A DNA stretch of 64,000 nt from Rhynchopus sp. YZ270_cl-10 (GCA_964035575.1 OZ037898.1:1240001-1304000), one strand, 5' to 3'; shown: positions 32,359 through 44,256, numbered from the stretch's first letter. Numbers and translations: made by a program. The notes: generated by a model not told the origin, from the letters alone.

Positions 32359-35300
32359 TGCCTTTTTTCTCTACAACGTTCTGAGTACAGACGTGTCCTG
32401 GGAAGCATGCCAGTAGTGTAAAAAATATGATGGTTTTTTTGTACCTAACATCTTGTACACTGAGAAGGTTCTGCACAAGTGGAAGCCTATATAAGGATAT
32501 TCATAAGAGTCAAAAGGGGCTTCTGAAGGGGTATATGGGTAGTATGAGCTCATATGAATCCATTAAAAGCGTCTATGGCATGATCTAAGCATCACATAAT
32601 TTCTGAAATCAATACCAACCACAATTTACGGCTATTTTTCCAGCAATAGCCGTATCATGGCTTATAACCATACCTAAGGATGTCCAATATGCTGGAAAAG
32701 TTAATAATCTTGGGTATATAGGGTTTTTGGGCACATTTGAGTCAATTGCGGGGTCTTACGATTTAATCTGAGCATCACACATATCCTAATCACCTATATA
32801 ATCGAAAAACACATACAAAATGACCTACATAGCCGTAAAATGACCCAAATGTGCATATTCGGGTTGAAATTTCATTTTTTCGGAAAGTTTTTTTTTCTCA
32901 ACAATTACATGGGTGAGTTCCGAGTACATTATGGGGTCGTAAGTTTTTATTCGAGCATCACACATTATGTAGAATAATTTATGCCATACAATGTTACCAA
33001 AAAAAGTCGATTTTTGGTCACTTTTTCAAAAATATGAAAATTCGATTTTTGGGTACTAGATAGGTCTTTCCGGTGCAAAAACGACCGTTAAATGGATTCT
33101 CCGGGGTCCTAAGGCCCCAAAAATCACTTTTGGACACACGGGCAATATCCCAGTATACCCTAGGAAATTGGTGGGAACCCAAAAATTGGCCTCAAAATCC
33201 GACCAAAACCAAGGTTTCTGTAGAGGTACATGTGAACCTCATGTGTGTTCTGGAGACCCATTTTGTTTTGAAAAGTGAATCTAAATAGCCTAAAATTTAA
33301 AACTCTTGTAGCGCATTCGGAATAGAGGGGGTATTCGCGAAAACCTGTGCGAAACATTTATCAATTCAGGTCTGACCCACATGGTCATGACCCCATATTT
33401 TGGGTGCGGAAAACACCCTATCTGTTGACCTACCGGCTTGTATGCCTGTATACCTGGTTGGGTCAACTTTTTGAAAATTTCCTGGGCCATATACCCTATT
33501 TGGGCCCCCTGAATCCATTGCGACATCGTTTTTTCACATCCGAGTGAAAACTAATATATAGGATAACCCATGGGTATGGGTACCTCGCTCAATACCCCTA
33601 AAATCAGTGCTTTTGAAAATGACCCTATGGAAAAATGTATCCAAAATATTGAAACATGTTCTCCTGGCATCTGCAACACGATATTTTGGGCCCCCTGGGC
33701 CCCGGGGGCCCTACGGGCCCCCATATTCGCGAAAAGTTGGGCATCCCAGCTAGTGGGTCGGTACTGGGTATACAAACATCCCCCCAAAAAGTGAGATTTT
33801 GACCCCCCAAAAATGGCCATTTTTTTACTCCCCGGGACCTTCTCAGGTGTGTATTCGGACCCTCTCGTGGTCTTAAACCGGATTTTTGGGGCCCCCACAC
33901 CCTGGAATACCCCCCATAGTGTCGTTTTTTCACCCGCAGGGCCGATTTTTTAGAAAAAATTTGGTTTTTAAGGAACAACATTTACCCTGCGACACCTTGA
34001 AAAACAGGTGATTTTTGCCTTTTTCAGTTGTGTGTGTGCAGTGCCGAATTCCCCAGGCTTGGTGAAAGTTGTGCCTCCAATACCCCTATGTGGGTTGGAA
34101 AAATCAAATAAAGATAAAATTTTGAGGCAGCCTGGGGGTGTGCTATGGTAAACAATTTGTGTGTGTAAAAATACCCCTAAAAAACACCCTAAAAATGGCT
34201 GTTTTTCGCCTATTTTTGGGGGTCGCCTGAGCTATTTTTTTTATTGTTTTGGCTTTTCCTGGGACCTGAAAATAGGGTCCTGGGCCCAATATGTCCCAAT
34301 GAGGCCATTGGAATATCGATTTTTTCCAGATATGGGCCTCCTAGACCGAAATTTTTGATTTTGGTGTTGCAAAAATTTTCGAAAATCCTGAAAAGTGCCC
34401 AAAAACACGTAAAAACACGTGTATAGGCACACCCTATCGGCCCCCAGCATTGCCCAGGATTGTTGCAAATTTTCCCTGCATGGGGGCCCTCCGGGCCCCC
34501 TGGACCCATTGCGACCCGATTGGTTCACATTCCTGGAAAATTTGGTCCCTAAGACACATACGTGGTTAACATACCCCTGAAAAACACCCTATTTTTGACC
34601 CTAAAAAACACCCTATTTTTGACCCTGAAAACATGATTTTAGCAAATAGGGCAACTAGTTTGGTGATCCAGCGACCGACTCATGGGCCCAGTATGTCCAA
34701 CAGGGCCATATGTTTGGTAAATTTTACCGGGGGCAAGGGGATGTACAAAAAAAAAGTGGATTTTTTACCTTAAAAAAATGGCCAAAAATAGGCCAAAAAT
34801 GGCCATTTTTCGGCCATGTGACCCCCACAGCAACCCTATATAGACCCCCAAAAACCTAATATTTTTTTCCCAGCGATGTGTCCTGGGGGCCCTTCGGGCC
34901 CCCAGGACACATCGCAACCCCGTTTTTTCAAAAAGTTGGCCCTACGGGCCAACTTTTTGAGGTGGCCTGTAGGGTGACCCCTTCAAAAAGCTGGAACCCG
35001 GATTTTGGGGTCAGGGGTCCCTTTATGCACTTTTATGTATAAAAAAATGTCTGGGGCGAGAAAATGCAAATTTTTGCCTGCAAACACACTGCATACTACG
35101 ACAGGACCATATTCCATCTTATCAGGAAAAATTTCGGAGGTGTTAGTCATAAAAACAATTTAAAATTTTTTGAAAAAACATGAGATCTGGATAAAAGTTT
35201 TGACTGTACCTGTGGAAGGTGGGATTTTGCCTGTGTTTTGACTTTTTTTTTCAGTAAATAAACTTCTACTCATCTCCGGAGGCCGTCCGAGGTCGCAATT

Positions 35301-36829
35301 AACTCATTTTGACACTTTAGGGCCATATACCGCCCGTTTTTTCAAAAAGTTGAAAATTTTGGCCCCCAGGATTGGGTACAGCGTGTACTGAACCCTGATT
35401 TTCGAAAAATCTCAACTTTTGAAATTCGTCACTTATGGCAGCATGTATCTGACACCCAATTTTGACTTTTCCCGTGAATCCATTCTGGTGCATATACACT
35501 ATCTGGCACCCCTGAGTCCATTGCGGGGTCGTTTTTTCAAAAAGTCGACCGGACTAATACCTAATATGACCCTGGGTATAGCGTACCGTCTCAGAAACAC
35601 CCCAAAATCAGTGTTTTTGAAGGGTTCTCACAGCTAAAATCGATGAAAAAATGTCAAAATCACTTTCCCGTGACCCAATAGCGTGAAATATGGCCCATGT
35701 GGGCCCCCAGGACCTATAACACCCCCAATCGGTCGATTCCATGCATATTTCACACCCCCAGATATATGTGCCCATGGGGTGCCAGACCCCAAAATCATGA
35801 TTTTTTCATGATTTTTGGCCCGATGCACTGACCTGCAGGGCCATACCGTCTACCGGGGCAACCATATTTTTGAAAAATCGGCCTTGCATCGGGCCCAGTA
35901 TGTCCCACAGGGTATGTTGCCCCAGATTCAGGTCCCCGCACAAGCCAAACCAATATTTTAAAATCGATTTTTTTGAAAAAAATATTTTTGAAAAAAAATC
36001 GTGATTTTTGGGATTTTGGTGATTTTTACAGTTTTGCACACCCTGAAAATCGATTTTTTCGGCTCCGCCGGTGAAATATCGACATAATTTAGGTATGTTA
36101 TGTGCATAATATACCCATTAGAGCCCATTCAAGTCACATTCCGACCATTTTTCGTGAAAAAATGCAACTTTTTGTCACCGTGACCCCCAAAAATGACGAT
36201 TTTTTGGTCGATTTTTTCGGCCAAAAATTTCGTACCACAGGGCCATACCATATACTGGGATTATCAACTTTTTGAAAATACGGCCTGGTATTCGGGTGTA
36301 TATGTCCCATGGGGCCCATAGTAACCTTACTGGGTCATGCCCAAAGCCAATCTTAATAGTAAAATTCGATTTTCTGTGAAAAATATTTTGACCAAAAAAT
36401 CGTCATTTTTCCGATTTTCGTCATTTTTACAGTTTTGCACACCCTGAAAATCGATTTTTTCGGCTCCGCCGGTGAAATATCGACATAATTTAGGTATGTT
36501 ATGTGCATAATATACCCATTAGAGCCCATTCAAGTCACATTCCGACCATTTTTCGTGAAAAAATGCAACTTTTTGTCACCGTGACCCCCAAAAATGACGA
36601 TTTTTTGGTCGATTTTTTCGGCCAAAAATTTCGTACCACAGGGCCATACCATATACTGGGATTATCAACTTTTTGAAAATACGGCCTGGTATTCGGGTGT
36701 ATATGTCCCATGGGGCCCATAGTAACCTTACTGGGTCATGCCCAAAGCCAATCTTAATAGTAAAATTCGATTTTCTGTGAAAAATATTTTCACCAAAAAA
36801 TCGACTTTTTTCAAAATATTTCTCAGTTA

Positions 36830-38290
36830 GACAGTGTGTGATGCTCGGATCTGAGCGTACGACCCCGCAATTGACTCAGATGTGCTCAAATACCCCATAT
36901 ACCCAAGAAAATTGCATTTTCGAGTGAAAAGAAGGTTCGTACAGAGGTCATATGCCTGTGTACAGGTTTATTTGCCTGTAACCCCTATGTTTGAGCACCG
37001 GCTAAGTTGTAGAGAGGGCCTGATACTCGGAATTGACCGTGCGACCCCGCAATTGACTCAGATTGGCCCAAAAACCCTATATACCCAAGATTTCTTCATT
37101 TTCGTGCAAATTTGAGGTATTTAGATATGGTTATATGCATGTTACACCAAAATACAGGTGTTTGTTGCACCTGTAAAATTTGAGACATTGTGTGATGCTC
37201 TAATCTGATCGTACGACCCGCAATTGACTCAAAAATGCCCAAAAACCCCATATTCCCAAGATTTTTGCATTTTCGAGCATATATGAGCCATTTAGATATG
37301 ATTATTAGCCATTTTACCCAATATACAGGTGTTTGTTGCATAGCTAAAATTCTAGACATTGTCTGATGCTCGGATCTGACCGTACGACCCCGCAATTGAC
37401 TCAGATGTGCCCAAAAACCCTATATATCCAAGATTTCTTCATTTTCATGCGTATTTGAGACATTCAGATATGGTTATATGCATTTTACACCAAAATACAT
37501 GTGATTGTTGCTTTTTTGAAATTCTAGACATTGTGTGACACTCGGATCTGATCGTGCGACCCCGCAATGAACTCAAATGTGCCCAAAAACCCCATATTCC
37601 CAAGATTATTGCATTTTAGAGCATTTTTAAGCTACTTACATGTGGTTATTAGCCATTTTACCCAAAATAGACATGTTTATTGCATAGTTGAAATTCTAGG
37701 TATTGTGTGATGCTCGGATCTGATCGTGCGACCCCGCAATTGACTCAGATGTGCCCAAAAAACCCATATTCCCAAGATTTTTGCATTTTCGTGCAAATTT
37801 AAGGTATTCAGATATGGTTATATGCATGTTACACCAAAATACAGGTGTTTGTTGCACCTGTAAAATTCTAGACATTATGTGATGCTCAGATCTGATCGTA
37901 CGACCCCGCAATGAACTCAGATGTGCCCAAAAACCCCATATTCCCAAGATTTTTGCATTTTAGAGCACATTCTAATTGCTTAGATAGGGTATAAAGGCAT
38001 TTTGCCCATATTTTTGCGACATTTTACCGATTAGGATACTTCTGATGCTCCAATCAAATCGTCCGACCCCGCAATGGATTCAGAATGGCCCAAAAACCCT
38101 ATATTCCCAAGATTTTTGCACTTTTAAGGGTTTCTGACATCCTTAGATAGGATAAAGAGGCATTTTCAGGTATTTTGATAAACGGACATTTTGTCTATTA
38201 GGATATGTGTGATGCTCAGATTGATTCATCTGACCTCATAATGGATTCAGGAGCCCCTAAATATGCCATTTTCCCAAAAATTTCTCACTT
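36830..38290. repeat. Tandem repeat of about 180 bp, roughly eight degenerate units
   Basis: Each unit carries GATGCTCGGATCTGATCGT, GACCCCGCAATTGACTCA and CCATATTCCCAAGATTTTTG. Units diverge from one another far more than the 401-bp satellite does. No gene inside. Confidence 0.85.
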
Positions 38291-38727
38291 TTGACAATTT
38301 TGAAGATTCTCAGAAAGAGTGAGGAGACAAAAAAATGAGAAAAATCTGGAAAAACCAAAATATATTATTCGTCTCAGGTGATAGCATCTCAGCTCAACCT
38401 GATTGCAGGCCAAAAAATAATTTTCGGCCAAAATTTTTTTTAAGTTTTTGTTGCCAGAAGCCATATGCTGAAACTTGCACAGCACACAGTGAGCTGTGCG
38501 CCCACAACGGAGGGCCTGTTCTGTGCGCCCACAATGGGGGGGGTTCTGTGCGCCCATATCGGGGTCTGCGCTGTGTGCCCGACATACCAAAAAAATTTCG
38601 TCCAAAAAATTGGGATGTAGTAGCACAGCGCACTTTTCCAATGTAGTAGCACAGCGCACTTTTTCAATGTGGTAACACAGCGCACCTTGAAAATTGTTAT
38701 TAGAGCTGAGGGGAAAAAAAAGAGAAG
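38291..38727. other. Spacer with short GTGCGCCC and AGCACAGCGCAC repeats
   Basis: Three GTGCGCCCA-type units (38495-38575) and three GTAGCACAGCGCACTTTT-type units (38610-38690). No gene recognised. Confidence 0.6.
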
Positions 38728-38744
38728 TGCCTCCACCTGGGATT

Positions 38745-38793
<49 letters not shown>

Positions 38794-38800
38794 AAGAGGC
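38728..38800 (-). tRNA. tRNA-Phe(GAA)
   Basis: Cloverleaf with anticodon loop CTGAAGA and a standard T loop. First gene of the tRNA cluster. The last acceptor pair is a T-T mismatch. Confidence 0.95.
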
Positions 38801-38878
38801 CTTGTTTTAGGGTATGCATATTTTTTACACGGCCAACATTTTTTGAAGTGAATGAAGTCAAAGTAGTAGAAAAAGTAT

Positions 38879-38951
38879 TGGTCGTGACAGGGCTCGAACC
38901 TGGGACCGTTGGCTTATTAGACCAATGCTCTACCGACTGAGCTACACGACC
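38879..38951 (-). tRNA. tRNA-Ile(AAT)
   Basis: Acceptor GGTCGTG/CACGACC, anticodon loop CTAATAA. A34 is expected to become inosine. Confidence 0.95.
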
Positions 38952-39009
38952 GACAATAATGACGAAAGGAATCGCCAAGCTGGGGTACACACTATTTTTT
39001 TCTATTGTG

Positions 39010-39660
39010 CACAAAACTGTATTTGCATGACCTCATCTTACTGATACTCTGCAACAGCAAAGTGGTCAAAAATGCGAAAACATTGGGAAAATGGGTTATT
39101 TGAGTGCTCCTGAATGCATTATGAGGTTAAACGATGTGATTAGAGCATCAGAAGTATCCTGATCGAGTTGGCGAAAATGACCCAGTAAACTGCCTATTGT
39201 ACTGCCATTCCGCAATAGCAAAAATAGTCTAAAATGTGAAAACGTTGGGAAAATGGGTTATTTGGGTGCTCTTGAATCCATTATGAGGTCAGAACCGCAA
39301 ATTGGAGCACCAGAAGTGCCCTGATCGAGTTGGCGAAAATGACCCACTAAAATGACTTTTGTGCCACCATTCCACGAATGGCAAAATGTTCAAAAATGTG
39401 AAAATATTGGGAAATCGGGTTATTCGGCTGCTCATGAAGCCATTATGAGGTCAGAATCGCCAATTGGAGCATCAGAAGTGTCCTGATAGAGTTGGTTAAA
39501 ATGACCCAGTAAAATGCCTATTGTACCACTATTGCGTAATAGCAAAATGCTCAAAAATGTGAAAACGTTGGGAAAATGGGTCATTTGGATGTTCCTGAAC
39601 GCATTATAAGGTCAGACTCGCCAATTGGACCATCACACACATCCTCATCGCAGGCACTGC
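39010..39660. repeat. Tandem repeat of about 148 bp, four units
   Basis: Units are marked by GGGAAAATGGGTTATTTG, CATTATGAGGT and TGGAGCATCAGAAGT...CCTGAT. They resemble the reverse complement of the 180-bp family (GCATCACACATATCCTAATC). No gene inside. Confidence 0.8.
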
Positions 39661-39736
39661 ACAATGATGTCAGTTCATATTTTTGTGTATTTGACTGGCC
39701 CAACCAAAAAATAATCAACAAAATATGGCAAAAAAA

Positions 39737-39808
39737 TGGACATTGAGGGGTTCGAACCCTCGGCCTCCCGTATGCAGAACGGGCGCTCTACCACTGAGCT
39801 AAACGCCC
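39737..39808 (-). tRNA. tRNA-Ala(TGC) with C33
   Basis: Acceptor GGGCGTT/AATGTCC has the G3-U70 alanine identity pair. Anticodon stem CCCGT/ACGGG encloses TCTGCAT, so position 33 is C, not U. Confidence 0.93.
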
Positions 39809-39921
39809 CTGATAAATGTCCCTCAAGGAGACGTACTTGGGGCACATTCTGTTCGTCTTTTTGTAAATTTTTTTCAAGAACGCAACAAGCCTTGAAATTG
39901 ACTCTTTCCTTTAAAACGAAT

Positions 39922-39993
39922 GCCCGCCTAGCTCAGCGGTAGAGCGTTGGACTTTTAATCCAATGGTCGTGGGTTCGATCCCCACGGCGGGTG
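39922..39993 (+). tRNA. tRNA-Lys(TTT)
   Basis: Anticodon loop CTTTTAA in stem TTGGA/TCCAA; normal U33. Confidence 0.96.
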
Positions 39994-40069
39994 CCTACTT
40001 TTTGGATTGATTGGATTCTCTTTTTTGTGCTCATTTTCAGGATCTGGGGCGTTGTGCTTCCTCAACTAT

Positions 40070-40151
40070 GCTGACGTATCCAAGTGGTTACGGAGGTGGA
40101 CTTGAAATCCACTGGGCTCTGCCCGCGCAGGTTCGAACCCTGCCGTCAGCG
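40070..40151 (+). tRNA. tRNA-Ser(TGA)
   Basis: Long variable arm (GGGCTCTGCCC). Anticodon loop CTTGAAA; D arm ATCCAAGTGG typical of Ser. Confidence 0.95.
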
Positions 40152-40266
40152 TTCTTTACCTTTTCGTTTGATTTCTGTGATTTATGCTTTTGCCATCAAA
40201 TGCAAAGATTGAAGATGTGTGTGACAAAGCTCCAAAAAATGTTGAAAACACTTGGAAAAAGAAAAG

Positions 40267-40338
40267 TTCTCCCACGCGGGTTTGAACCGCGGCTACTGGA
40301 TTCAAAGTCCAGGGTGCTAACCACTACACCATAGGAGA
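40267..40338 (-). tRNA. tRNA-Gln(TTG)
   Basis: Acceptor TCTCCTA/TGGGAGA, anticodon loop CTTTGAA. Confidence 0.95.
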
Positions 40339-40440
40339 GATAATCCGGATCCTTTTGTTCACACAACAACGATGGAAAATTTGGTGGTTGCAGGTACACA
40401 CAAGTACCCCACGTTGATTCTTTGATTTAAGTTAATATGA

Positions 40441-40513
40441 GCCTCCCTAGCTCAGTCGGTAGAGCGCAAGGCCCTTAACCTTGTGGTCGCGGGTTCGAGC
40501 CCCGCGGGAGGTG
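40441..40513 (+). tRNA. tRNA-Lys(CTT) with C33, copy 1
   Basis: Anticodon stem CAAGG/CCTTG encloses CCCTTAA, giving anticodon CTT preceded by C33. Same body type as tRNA-Lys(TTT), which keeps U33. Confidence 0.94.
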
Positions 40514-40730
40514 CTTTTTGTATTGATACCTGAATTTTTCTGAATTTTTTTTATTTGTTGGAAAACATGGTGTGTCGGTCGTTGTGCAATGAGCTCACCA
40601 GCGTGCGAAATCGTGCCCAAAAAATTTTTTTTGGTGGTCACAATTGCGATGATTTTTCGTGACCACAGTGATCACTAACGTGTCATTAAACAAAGTACAA
40701 GCTTCGTCCTAAGTACTGACAGGTAATTAA

Positions 40731-40812
40731 GCGGACGTACCCAAGTGGTTACGGGGCTCGCCTGCTAAGCGAGTGTGCTCTGCATGCGCAAGTTCGAACC
40801 TTGCCGTTCGCG
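40731..40812 (+). tRNA. tRNA-Ser(GCT)
   Basis: Anticodon loop CTGCTAA in stem CTCGC/GCGAG, long variable arm. Confidence 0.95.
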
Positions 40813-41066
40813 TTTTTTTATACACTGCATTGATCCCTTTTTTCATTCTTTTCTGAACTTTTTCAAACTCAAAAAAAACCTGACAAAATCTGTTTTATCT
40901 TCAGGTAACGAATCTCCAAGTTAGGACAGCATTCAAGATGTTTGGTTTTTTTGATGAGACAACCTTGGAAATCCTGAAAAATAGTTTCAACATCAAGATG
41001 ACACACAACGTTGATTTTTAGCTCAAAATTAAAAAATAGAGTCAAAAACTCAAAAAAATGAAAAAT

Positions 41067-41139
41067 CTCCTCCTGTTGGGTTCGAACCAACGACCTGCAG
41101 GTTAACAGCCTGACGCGCTACCGACTGCGCCAAGGAGGA
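41067..41139 (-). tRNA. tRNA-Asn(GTT), copy 1
   Basis: Acceptor TCCTCCT/AGGAGGA, anticodon loop CTGTTAA. A second identical-looking gene lies at 48744. Confidence 0.95.
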
Positions 41140-41253
41140 TCTGATTGTTAGCGAAGACAGCATTTACATGGGGACCTTATTCAAAACGAAAACACACACA
41201 AGGAATGATGGAAACTTATGGCCGCGTTACGAAGAGAATGCGAGAGAATTCGT

Positions 41254-41325
41254 GGCTCGGTGGTCTAGTGGCATGATTCTCGCTTAGGGTGCGAGAGGTC
41301 CGGGGTTCAATTCCCCGCCGAGCCC
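41254..41325 (+). tRNA. tRNA-Pro(AGG)
   Basis: Acceptor GGCTCGG/CCGAGCC, anticodon loop TTAGGGT. Confidence 0.95.
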
Positions 41326-41426
41326 TTGTCTTTTTGGATTTTCATTTTTCATTTTTTTTTTTTTCGTTTGAAACTCCGTGTAGCTTGCACAAAAGTACCC
41401 TTTTTGGATTGTGCCTAAGTATCACC

Positions 41427-41498
41427 TCCCCTTTAGTACAGTGGTTAGTATACCTGGCTTTCACCCAGGCGACCCGGGTTCAAACCCCGGAGGGGGAA
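41427..41498 (+). tRNA. tRNA-Glu(TTC)
   Basis: Acceptor TCCCCTT/AGGGGGA, anticodon loop CTTTCAC. Confidence 0.95.
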
Positions 41499-41635
41499 TC
41501 CTTTTTGATTGCTTTCAAATTTCGGAGCTGTTTTTTGATATTTTCATATTTCTGAATTTTCAATTTGGCAAAGTTTTGTGACAAGAAATCTCTGAGAAGG
41601 AGGAAATCTAAAAATATTTTGGAATGAACAAAAAG

Positions 41636-41707
41636 TACTCGCGGCGGGGATCGAACCCGCAACCTCCGGCGTCGGGAACCGACGCGCTTCCATTGCGCCA
41701 CGCGAGC
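41636..41707 (-). tRNA. tRNA-Arg(CCG) with C33
   Basis: The D loop AATGGAA has the A20 typical of Arg. Stem TCGGT/GCCGG encloses TCCCGAC, so the anticodon is CCG preceded by C33. Two of the five stem pairs are G-U. Confidence 0.88.
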
Positions 41708-41744
41708 TTATCTTGTTTCCCAAGATCTCAGATTATGGAGAAGG

Positions 41745-42425
41745 TTTGGCAATGTCTAAAAAAAAGTTCAAAAATTGATAAAACAGCCAGTGTCCCTTGG
41801 TGCATGACTGGTTGTACTGTGGTGGACCCGTGCACTTTCCATACAGTCCTATGCCAGAAAACCCACACACAATGGGTTTGTGGGTTTTCTACATCCACTG
41901 TACCTGTGCATAAGATAACCCATCGTGAAACTCCCTTGTGCACCCGACATACCACCCCTGGCCATATTGGTCAGGCATATTAGTAAGGGTACCTGGTCAG
42001 ATCTGACCAGGCACCTGGTCACAGTGACTGGGCACAGTAGGAACCACAGCTGAAATGGGTGGGGGCTTAAAGCCGTGTTCCAGCATGTGGTTCCTCTTTA
42101 GGTCCCAGCATGTAGTACACCCGACATACCACACAGCCCAGGCCATATTGGTAAGGCATATTAGTAGGGGCACCTGGTCACAGTGACTAGGTAGGTGCAC
42201 AGAGTGGTTCCTAATCGGGCGCACAGGGGGATATTCCTAATCGGGCGCACAGGGGGGTAAAGCTAACCGGGCGCACAGGGGGGTCCCTAATCGGGCGCAC
42301 AGGGGGGTAAGCTAATCGGGCGCACAGGGGGATATTCCTAATCGGGCGCACAGGGGGGTTCCTAATCGGGCGCACAGAGGGGTTGGCCCGCAAACGTGAT
42401 GTCTCTGACCAGCGCACCGGCCATA
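41745..42425. repeat. Gene-free repeats: 176-bp duplication and 24-bp GGGCGCACAGG units
   Basis: Two copies of a block with CACCCGACATACCAC...GGCATATTAGTA...CACCTGGTCAC start at about 41940 and 42117. 42218-42390 holds about seven units of CTAATCGGGCGCACAGGGG (23-25 bp). No gene supported; the Pro/Arg-rich open frame here only follows the repeat. Confidence 0.8.
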
Positions 42426-42734
42426 CTGATGTGCATGTTTATTTACTGGGAATTTTGTGAAGAAATAAACATGTAAGTCAGGTTGGGTTTATGAACATGT
42501 TGTAGTCCCAATTTTTTTTGCAATTGTGATGGAAGTTGTGACCGAACTGACTTACTCGCAAACTATGTCGAGCAAAAACCCGTATCATCAGACAAGAAAT
42601 TTTTTTCTCTACTAATAATCCTTACGCAAGAAAGAGTACATATCATTTCCACTTTTTCGTTTTGAACGAGTTTGTGACCGACCTGAAACTGTCCGAAACA
42701 TATTGTTTTGCTTTTGCCAAACGCAAAAAGAGAG

Positions 42735-42805
42735 TGCGTAATCCGGGAATCGAACCCGGGCCGACCCCGTGGCGGGGGGCCATTCTACCACTAGACCAAT
42801 TACGC
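42735..42805 (-). tRNA. tRNA-Gly(GCC) with C33
   Basis: Acceptor GCGTAAT/ATTACGC. Stem GCCCC/GGGGT encloses CCGCCAC: anticodon GCC with C33. The usual Gly loop is CTGCCAC. Confidence 0.93.
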
Positions 42806-42921
42806 TACGATATTAGTCGAAATTGTGCTCGAGTTGCCGCTCGTTGCATGTTTGAAAAATATTTCACAATATCCCAGGAAATAAAACCCTTTCTGAGATC
42901 CCAATAAGTGGGAATATTCAA

Positions 42922-42993
42922 GCGGTTATGGTTTAGTGGTTAGAACACCCGTTTGTGGCACGGGAGACCCGAGTTCAATTCTCGGTAACCGCT
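42922..42993 (+). tRNA. tRNA-His(GTG)
   Basis: Acceptor GCGGTTA/TAACCGC, anticodon loop TTGTGGC. The base before G1 is A, so the G-1 of mature tRNA-His would be added post-transcriptionally. Confidence 0.95.
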
Positions 42994-43080
42994 TTTTTAG
43001 CTGTGCAATCAACCATTTTCATTTTTTCCAACTCCAAAAATATGCAGGCCACATAAAAAATACTATTGCCTAAAGACATG

Positions 43081-43152
43081 GACCGTGTGGCTCAATGGAA
43101 GAGCGCCTGACCACGGATCAGGCGGTTGCAGGTTCGAGTCCTGCCACGGTTG
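43081..43152 (+). tRNA. tRNA-Arg(ACG) with C33
   Basis: Stem CCTGA/TCAGG encloses CCACGGA; the common eukaryotic loop is CTACGGA. D loop AATGGAA. Confidence 0.94.
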
Positions 43153-43241
43153 CTTCTTTTTTTGGGCAATTTGAACAATTTCAAATTTTTTTTATTTTGA
43201 AATTGCCCCCCACAAAGAAAACACTTTGCATGAAAGTAACA

Positions 43242-43313
43242 GCACTTATGGTATAACGGTTAGTATTCTCGCCTTCCAAGCGAGCGGCCCGGGTTCGACT
43301 CCCGGTAAGTGCA
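43242..43313 (+). tRNA. tRNA-Gly(TCC)
   Basis: Acceptor GCACTTA/TAAGTGC, anticodon loop CTTCCAA; normal U33. Confidence 0.95.
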
Positions 43314-43583
43314 GTTCTTTTTTTTAGGAGGAAGTAAAATTTTCATGTTCAGAAAAAAATTCTGAAATGTCAGCTTTTCAAAGAATTTCCAGTTTTCAAG
43401 TTTTTCCCAAGATTTTTTAAGGTTCTTCTGGATGGGTTGACTGCCAAAAAATCCAAAATTCCTGGGAGACCCCTTCCCACTGGACCCAAATTTGTATCTG
43501 TTGTTCCACTGTGATTTCACTTGACACCAACCTCACTTTTTTGTGTTTTCAAAAAAGTTCAAAAAAACAATGTTCAAAAAGTT

Positions 43584-43656
43584 AACCCCGTGCGGGACTC
43601 GAACCCGCAACCTTTGGATTCGAAGTCCAACGCGCTATCCATTGCGCCAACGGGGC
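43584..43656 (-). tRNA. tRNA-Arg(TCG)
   Basis: Acceptor GCCCCGT/ACGGGGT, anticodon loop CTTCGAA; normal U33. Confidence 0.95.
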
Positions 43657-43718
43657 CTGATTTGATTTTCATCAGAAAAGAAACGAAACAATGAATGTAA
43701 GCCCTGTACAAAAAAGAA

Positions 43719-43790
43719 TTCCCCGGCCGGGAATTGAACCCGGGTCTTCCGCGTGACAGGCGGAAATACTGACCTCTATACTACCGAGGA
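43719..43790 (-). tRNA. tRNA-Asp(GTC)
   Basis: Acceptor TCCTCGG/CCGGGGA, anticodon loop CTGTCAC. Confidence 0.95.
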
Positions 43791-43888
43791 TACAATCTTC
43801 ACTCTGATTTAATTTCGCGCATCAAAATGGTCTAAAATGAGCACAGAAACGACGAAAATGCACGAAAATTCGTGAACAAAAAATGAAT

Positions 43889-43970
43889 CGCAGTCGGCAG
43901 GACTTGAACCTGCGCGGGCAGAGCCCAATGGATTTCTAGTCCACCTCCGTAACCACTTGGATACGACTGC
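43889..43970 (-). tRNA. tRNA-Ser(AGA)
   Basis: Acceptor GCAGTCG/CGACTGC, loop CTAGAAA. The body is nearly the same as tRNA-Ser(TGA) at 40070. Confidence 0.95.
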
Positions 43971-44048
43971 TGTAATTCTCACCGTTCTTTGTTTTTAGGC
44001 AGTCATCTGTTTGCAGAAAATAATCTGGAACACGAAAACGAAAAAAAA

Positions 44049-44132
44049 TCCTCTCGGCCGGAATCGAACCAGCGACCGCTCGATAACCGAGTATTCTACA
44101 GTCGAGCGCTCTACCAATTGAGCTACGAGAGG
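44049..44132 (-). tRNA. tRNA-Tyr(GTA) with an 11-nt intron
   Basis: Between the stem halves CTCGA and TCGAG lie 18 nt (CTGTAG, then AATACTCGGTT, then A). This means an 11-nt intron at the canonical 37/38 position. An 11-nt intron in tRNA-Tyr is also known in Trypanosoma brucei. Confidence 0.93.
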
Positions 44133-44256
44133 TTCTACAACTGTCATTGTTTCCACAGAAGCCCATAAAATTTTTTGACTCAAAAATTTTTTTTTGCCAC
44201 GCAAACCTGTAGAAATTTGCACCCCATGTATTTCTTAATGATACGATAATATCAAG

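Larger units (their letters stand above)
28911..36800 (-). repeat. Right arm of the giant inverted repeat
   Basis: Reverse complement of 19756-27580. It contains one more full SL gene than the left arm (the left copy 3 is truncated) and two 401-bp satellite monomers. 32560-36060 mirrors the gene-free stretch and holds no gene. Arm homology stops near 36800, where the satellite turns into the 180-bp repeat. Confidence 0.92.

Noticed and set aside
42211-42417. Pro/Arg-rich minus-strand frame
   Set aside because: Translation of the 24-bp GGGCGCACAGG repeat.
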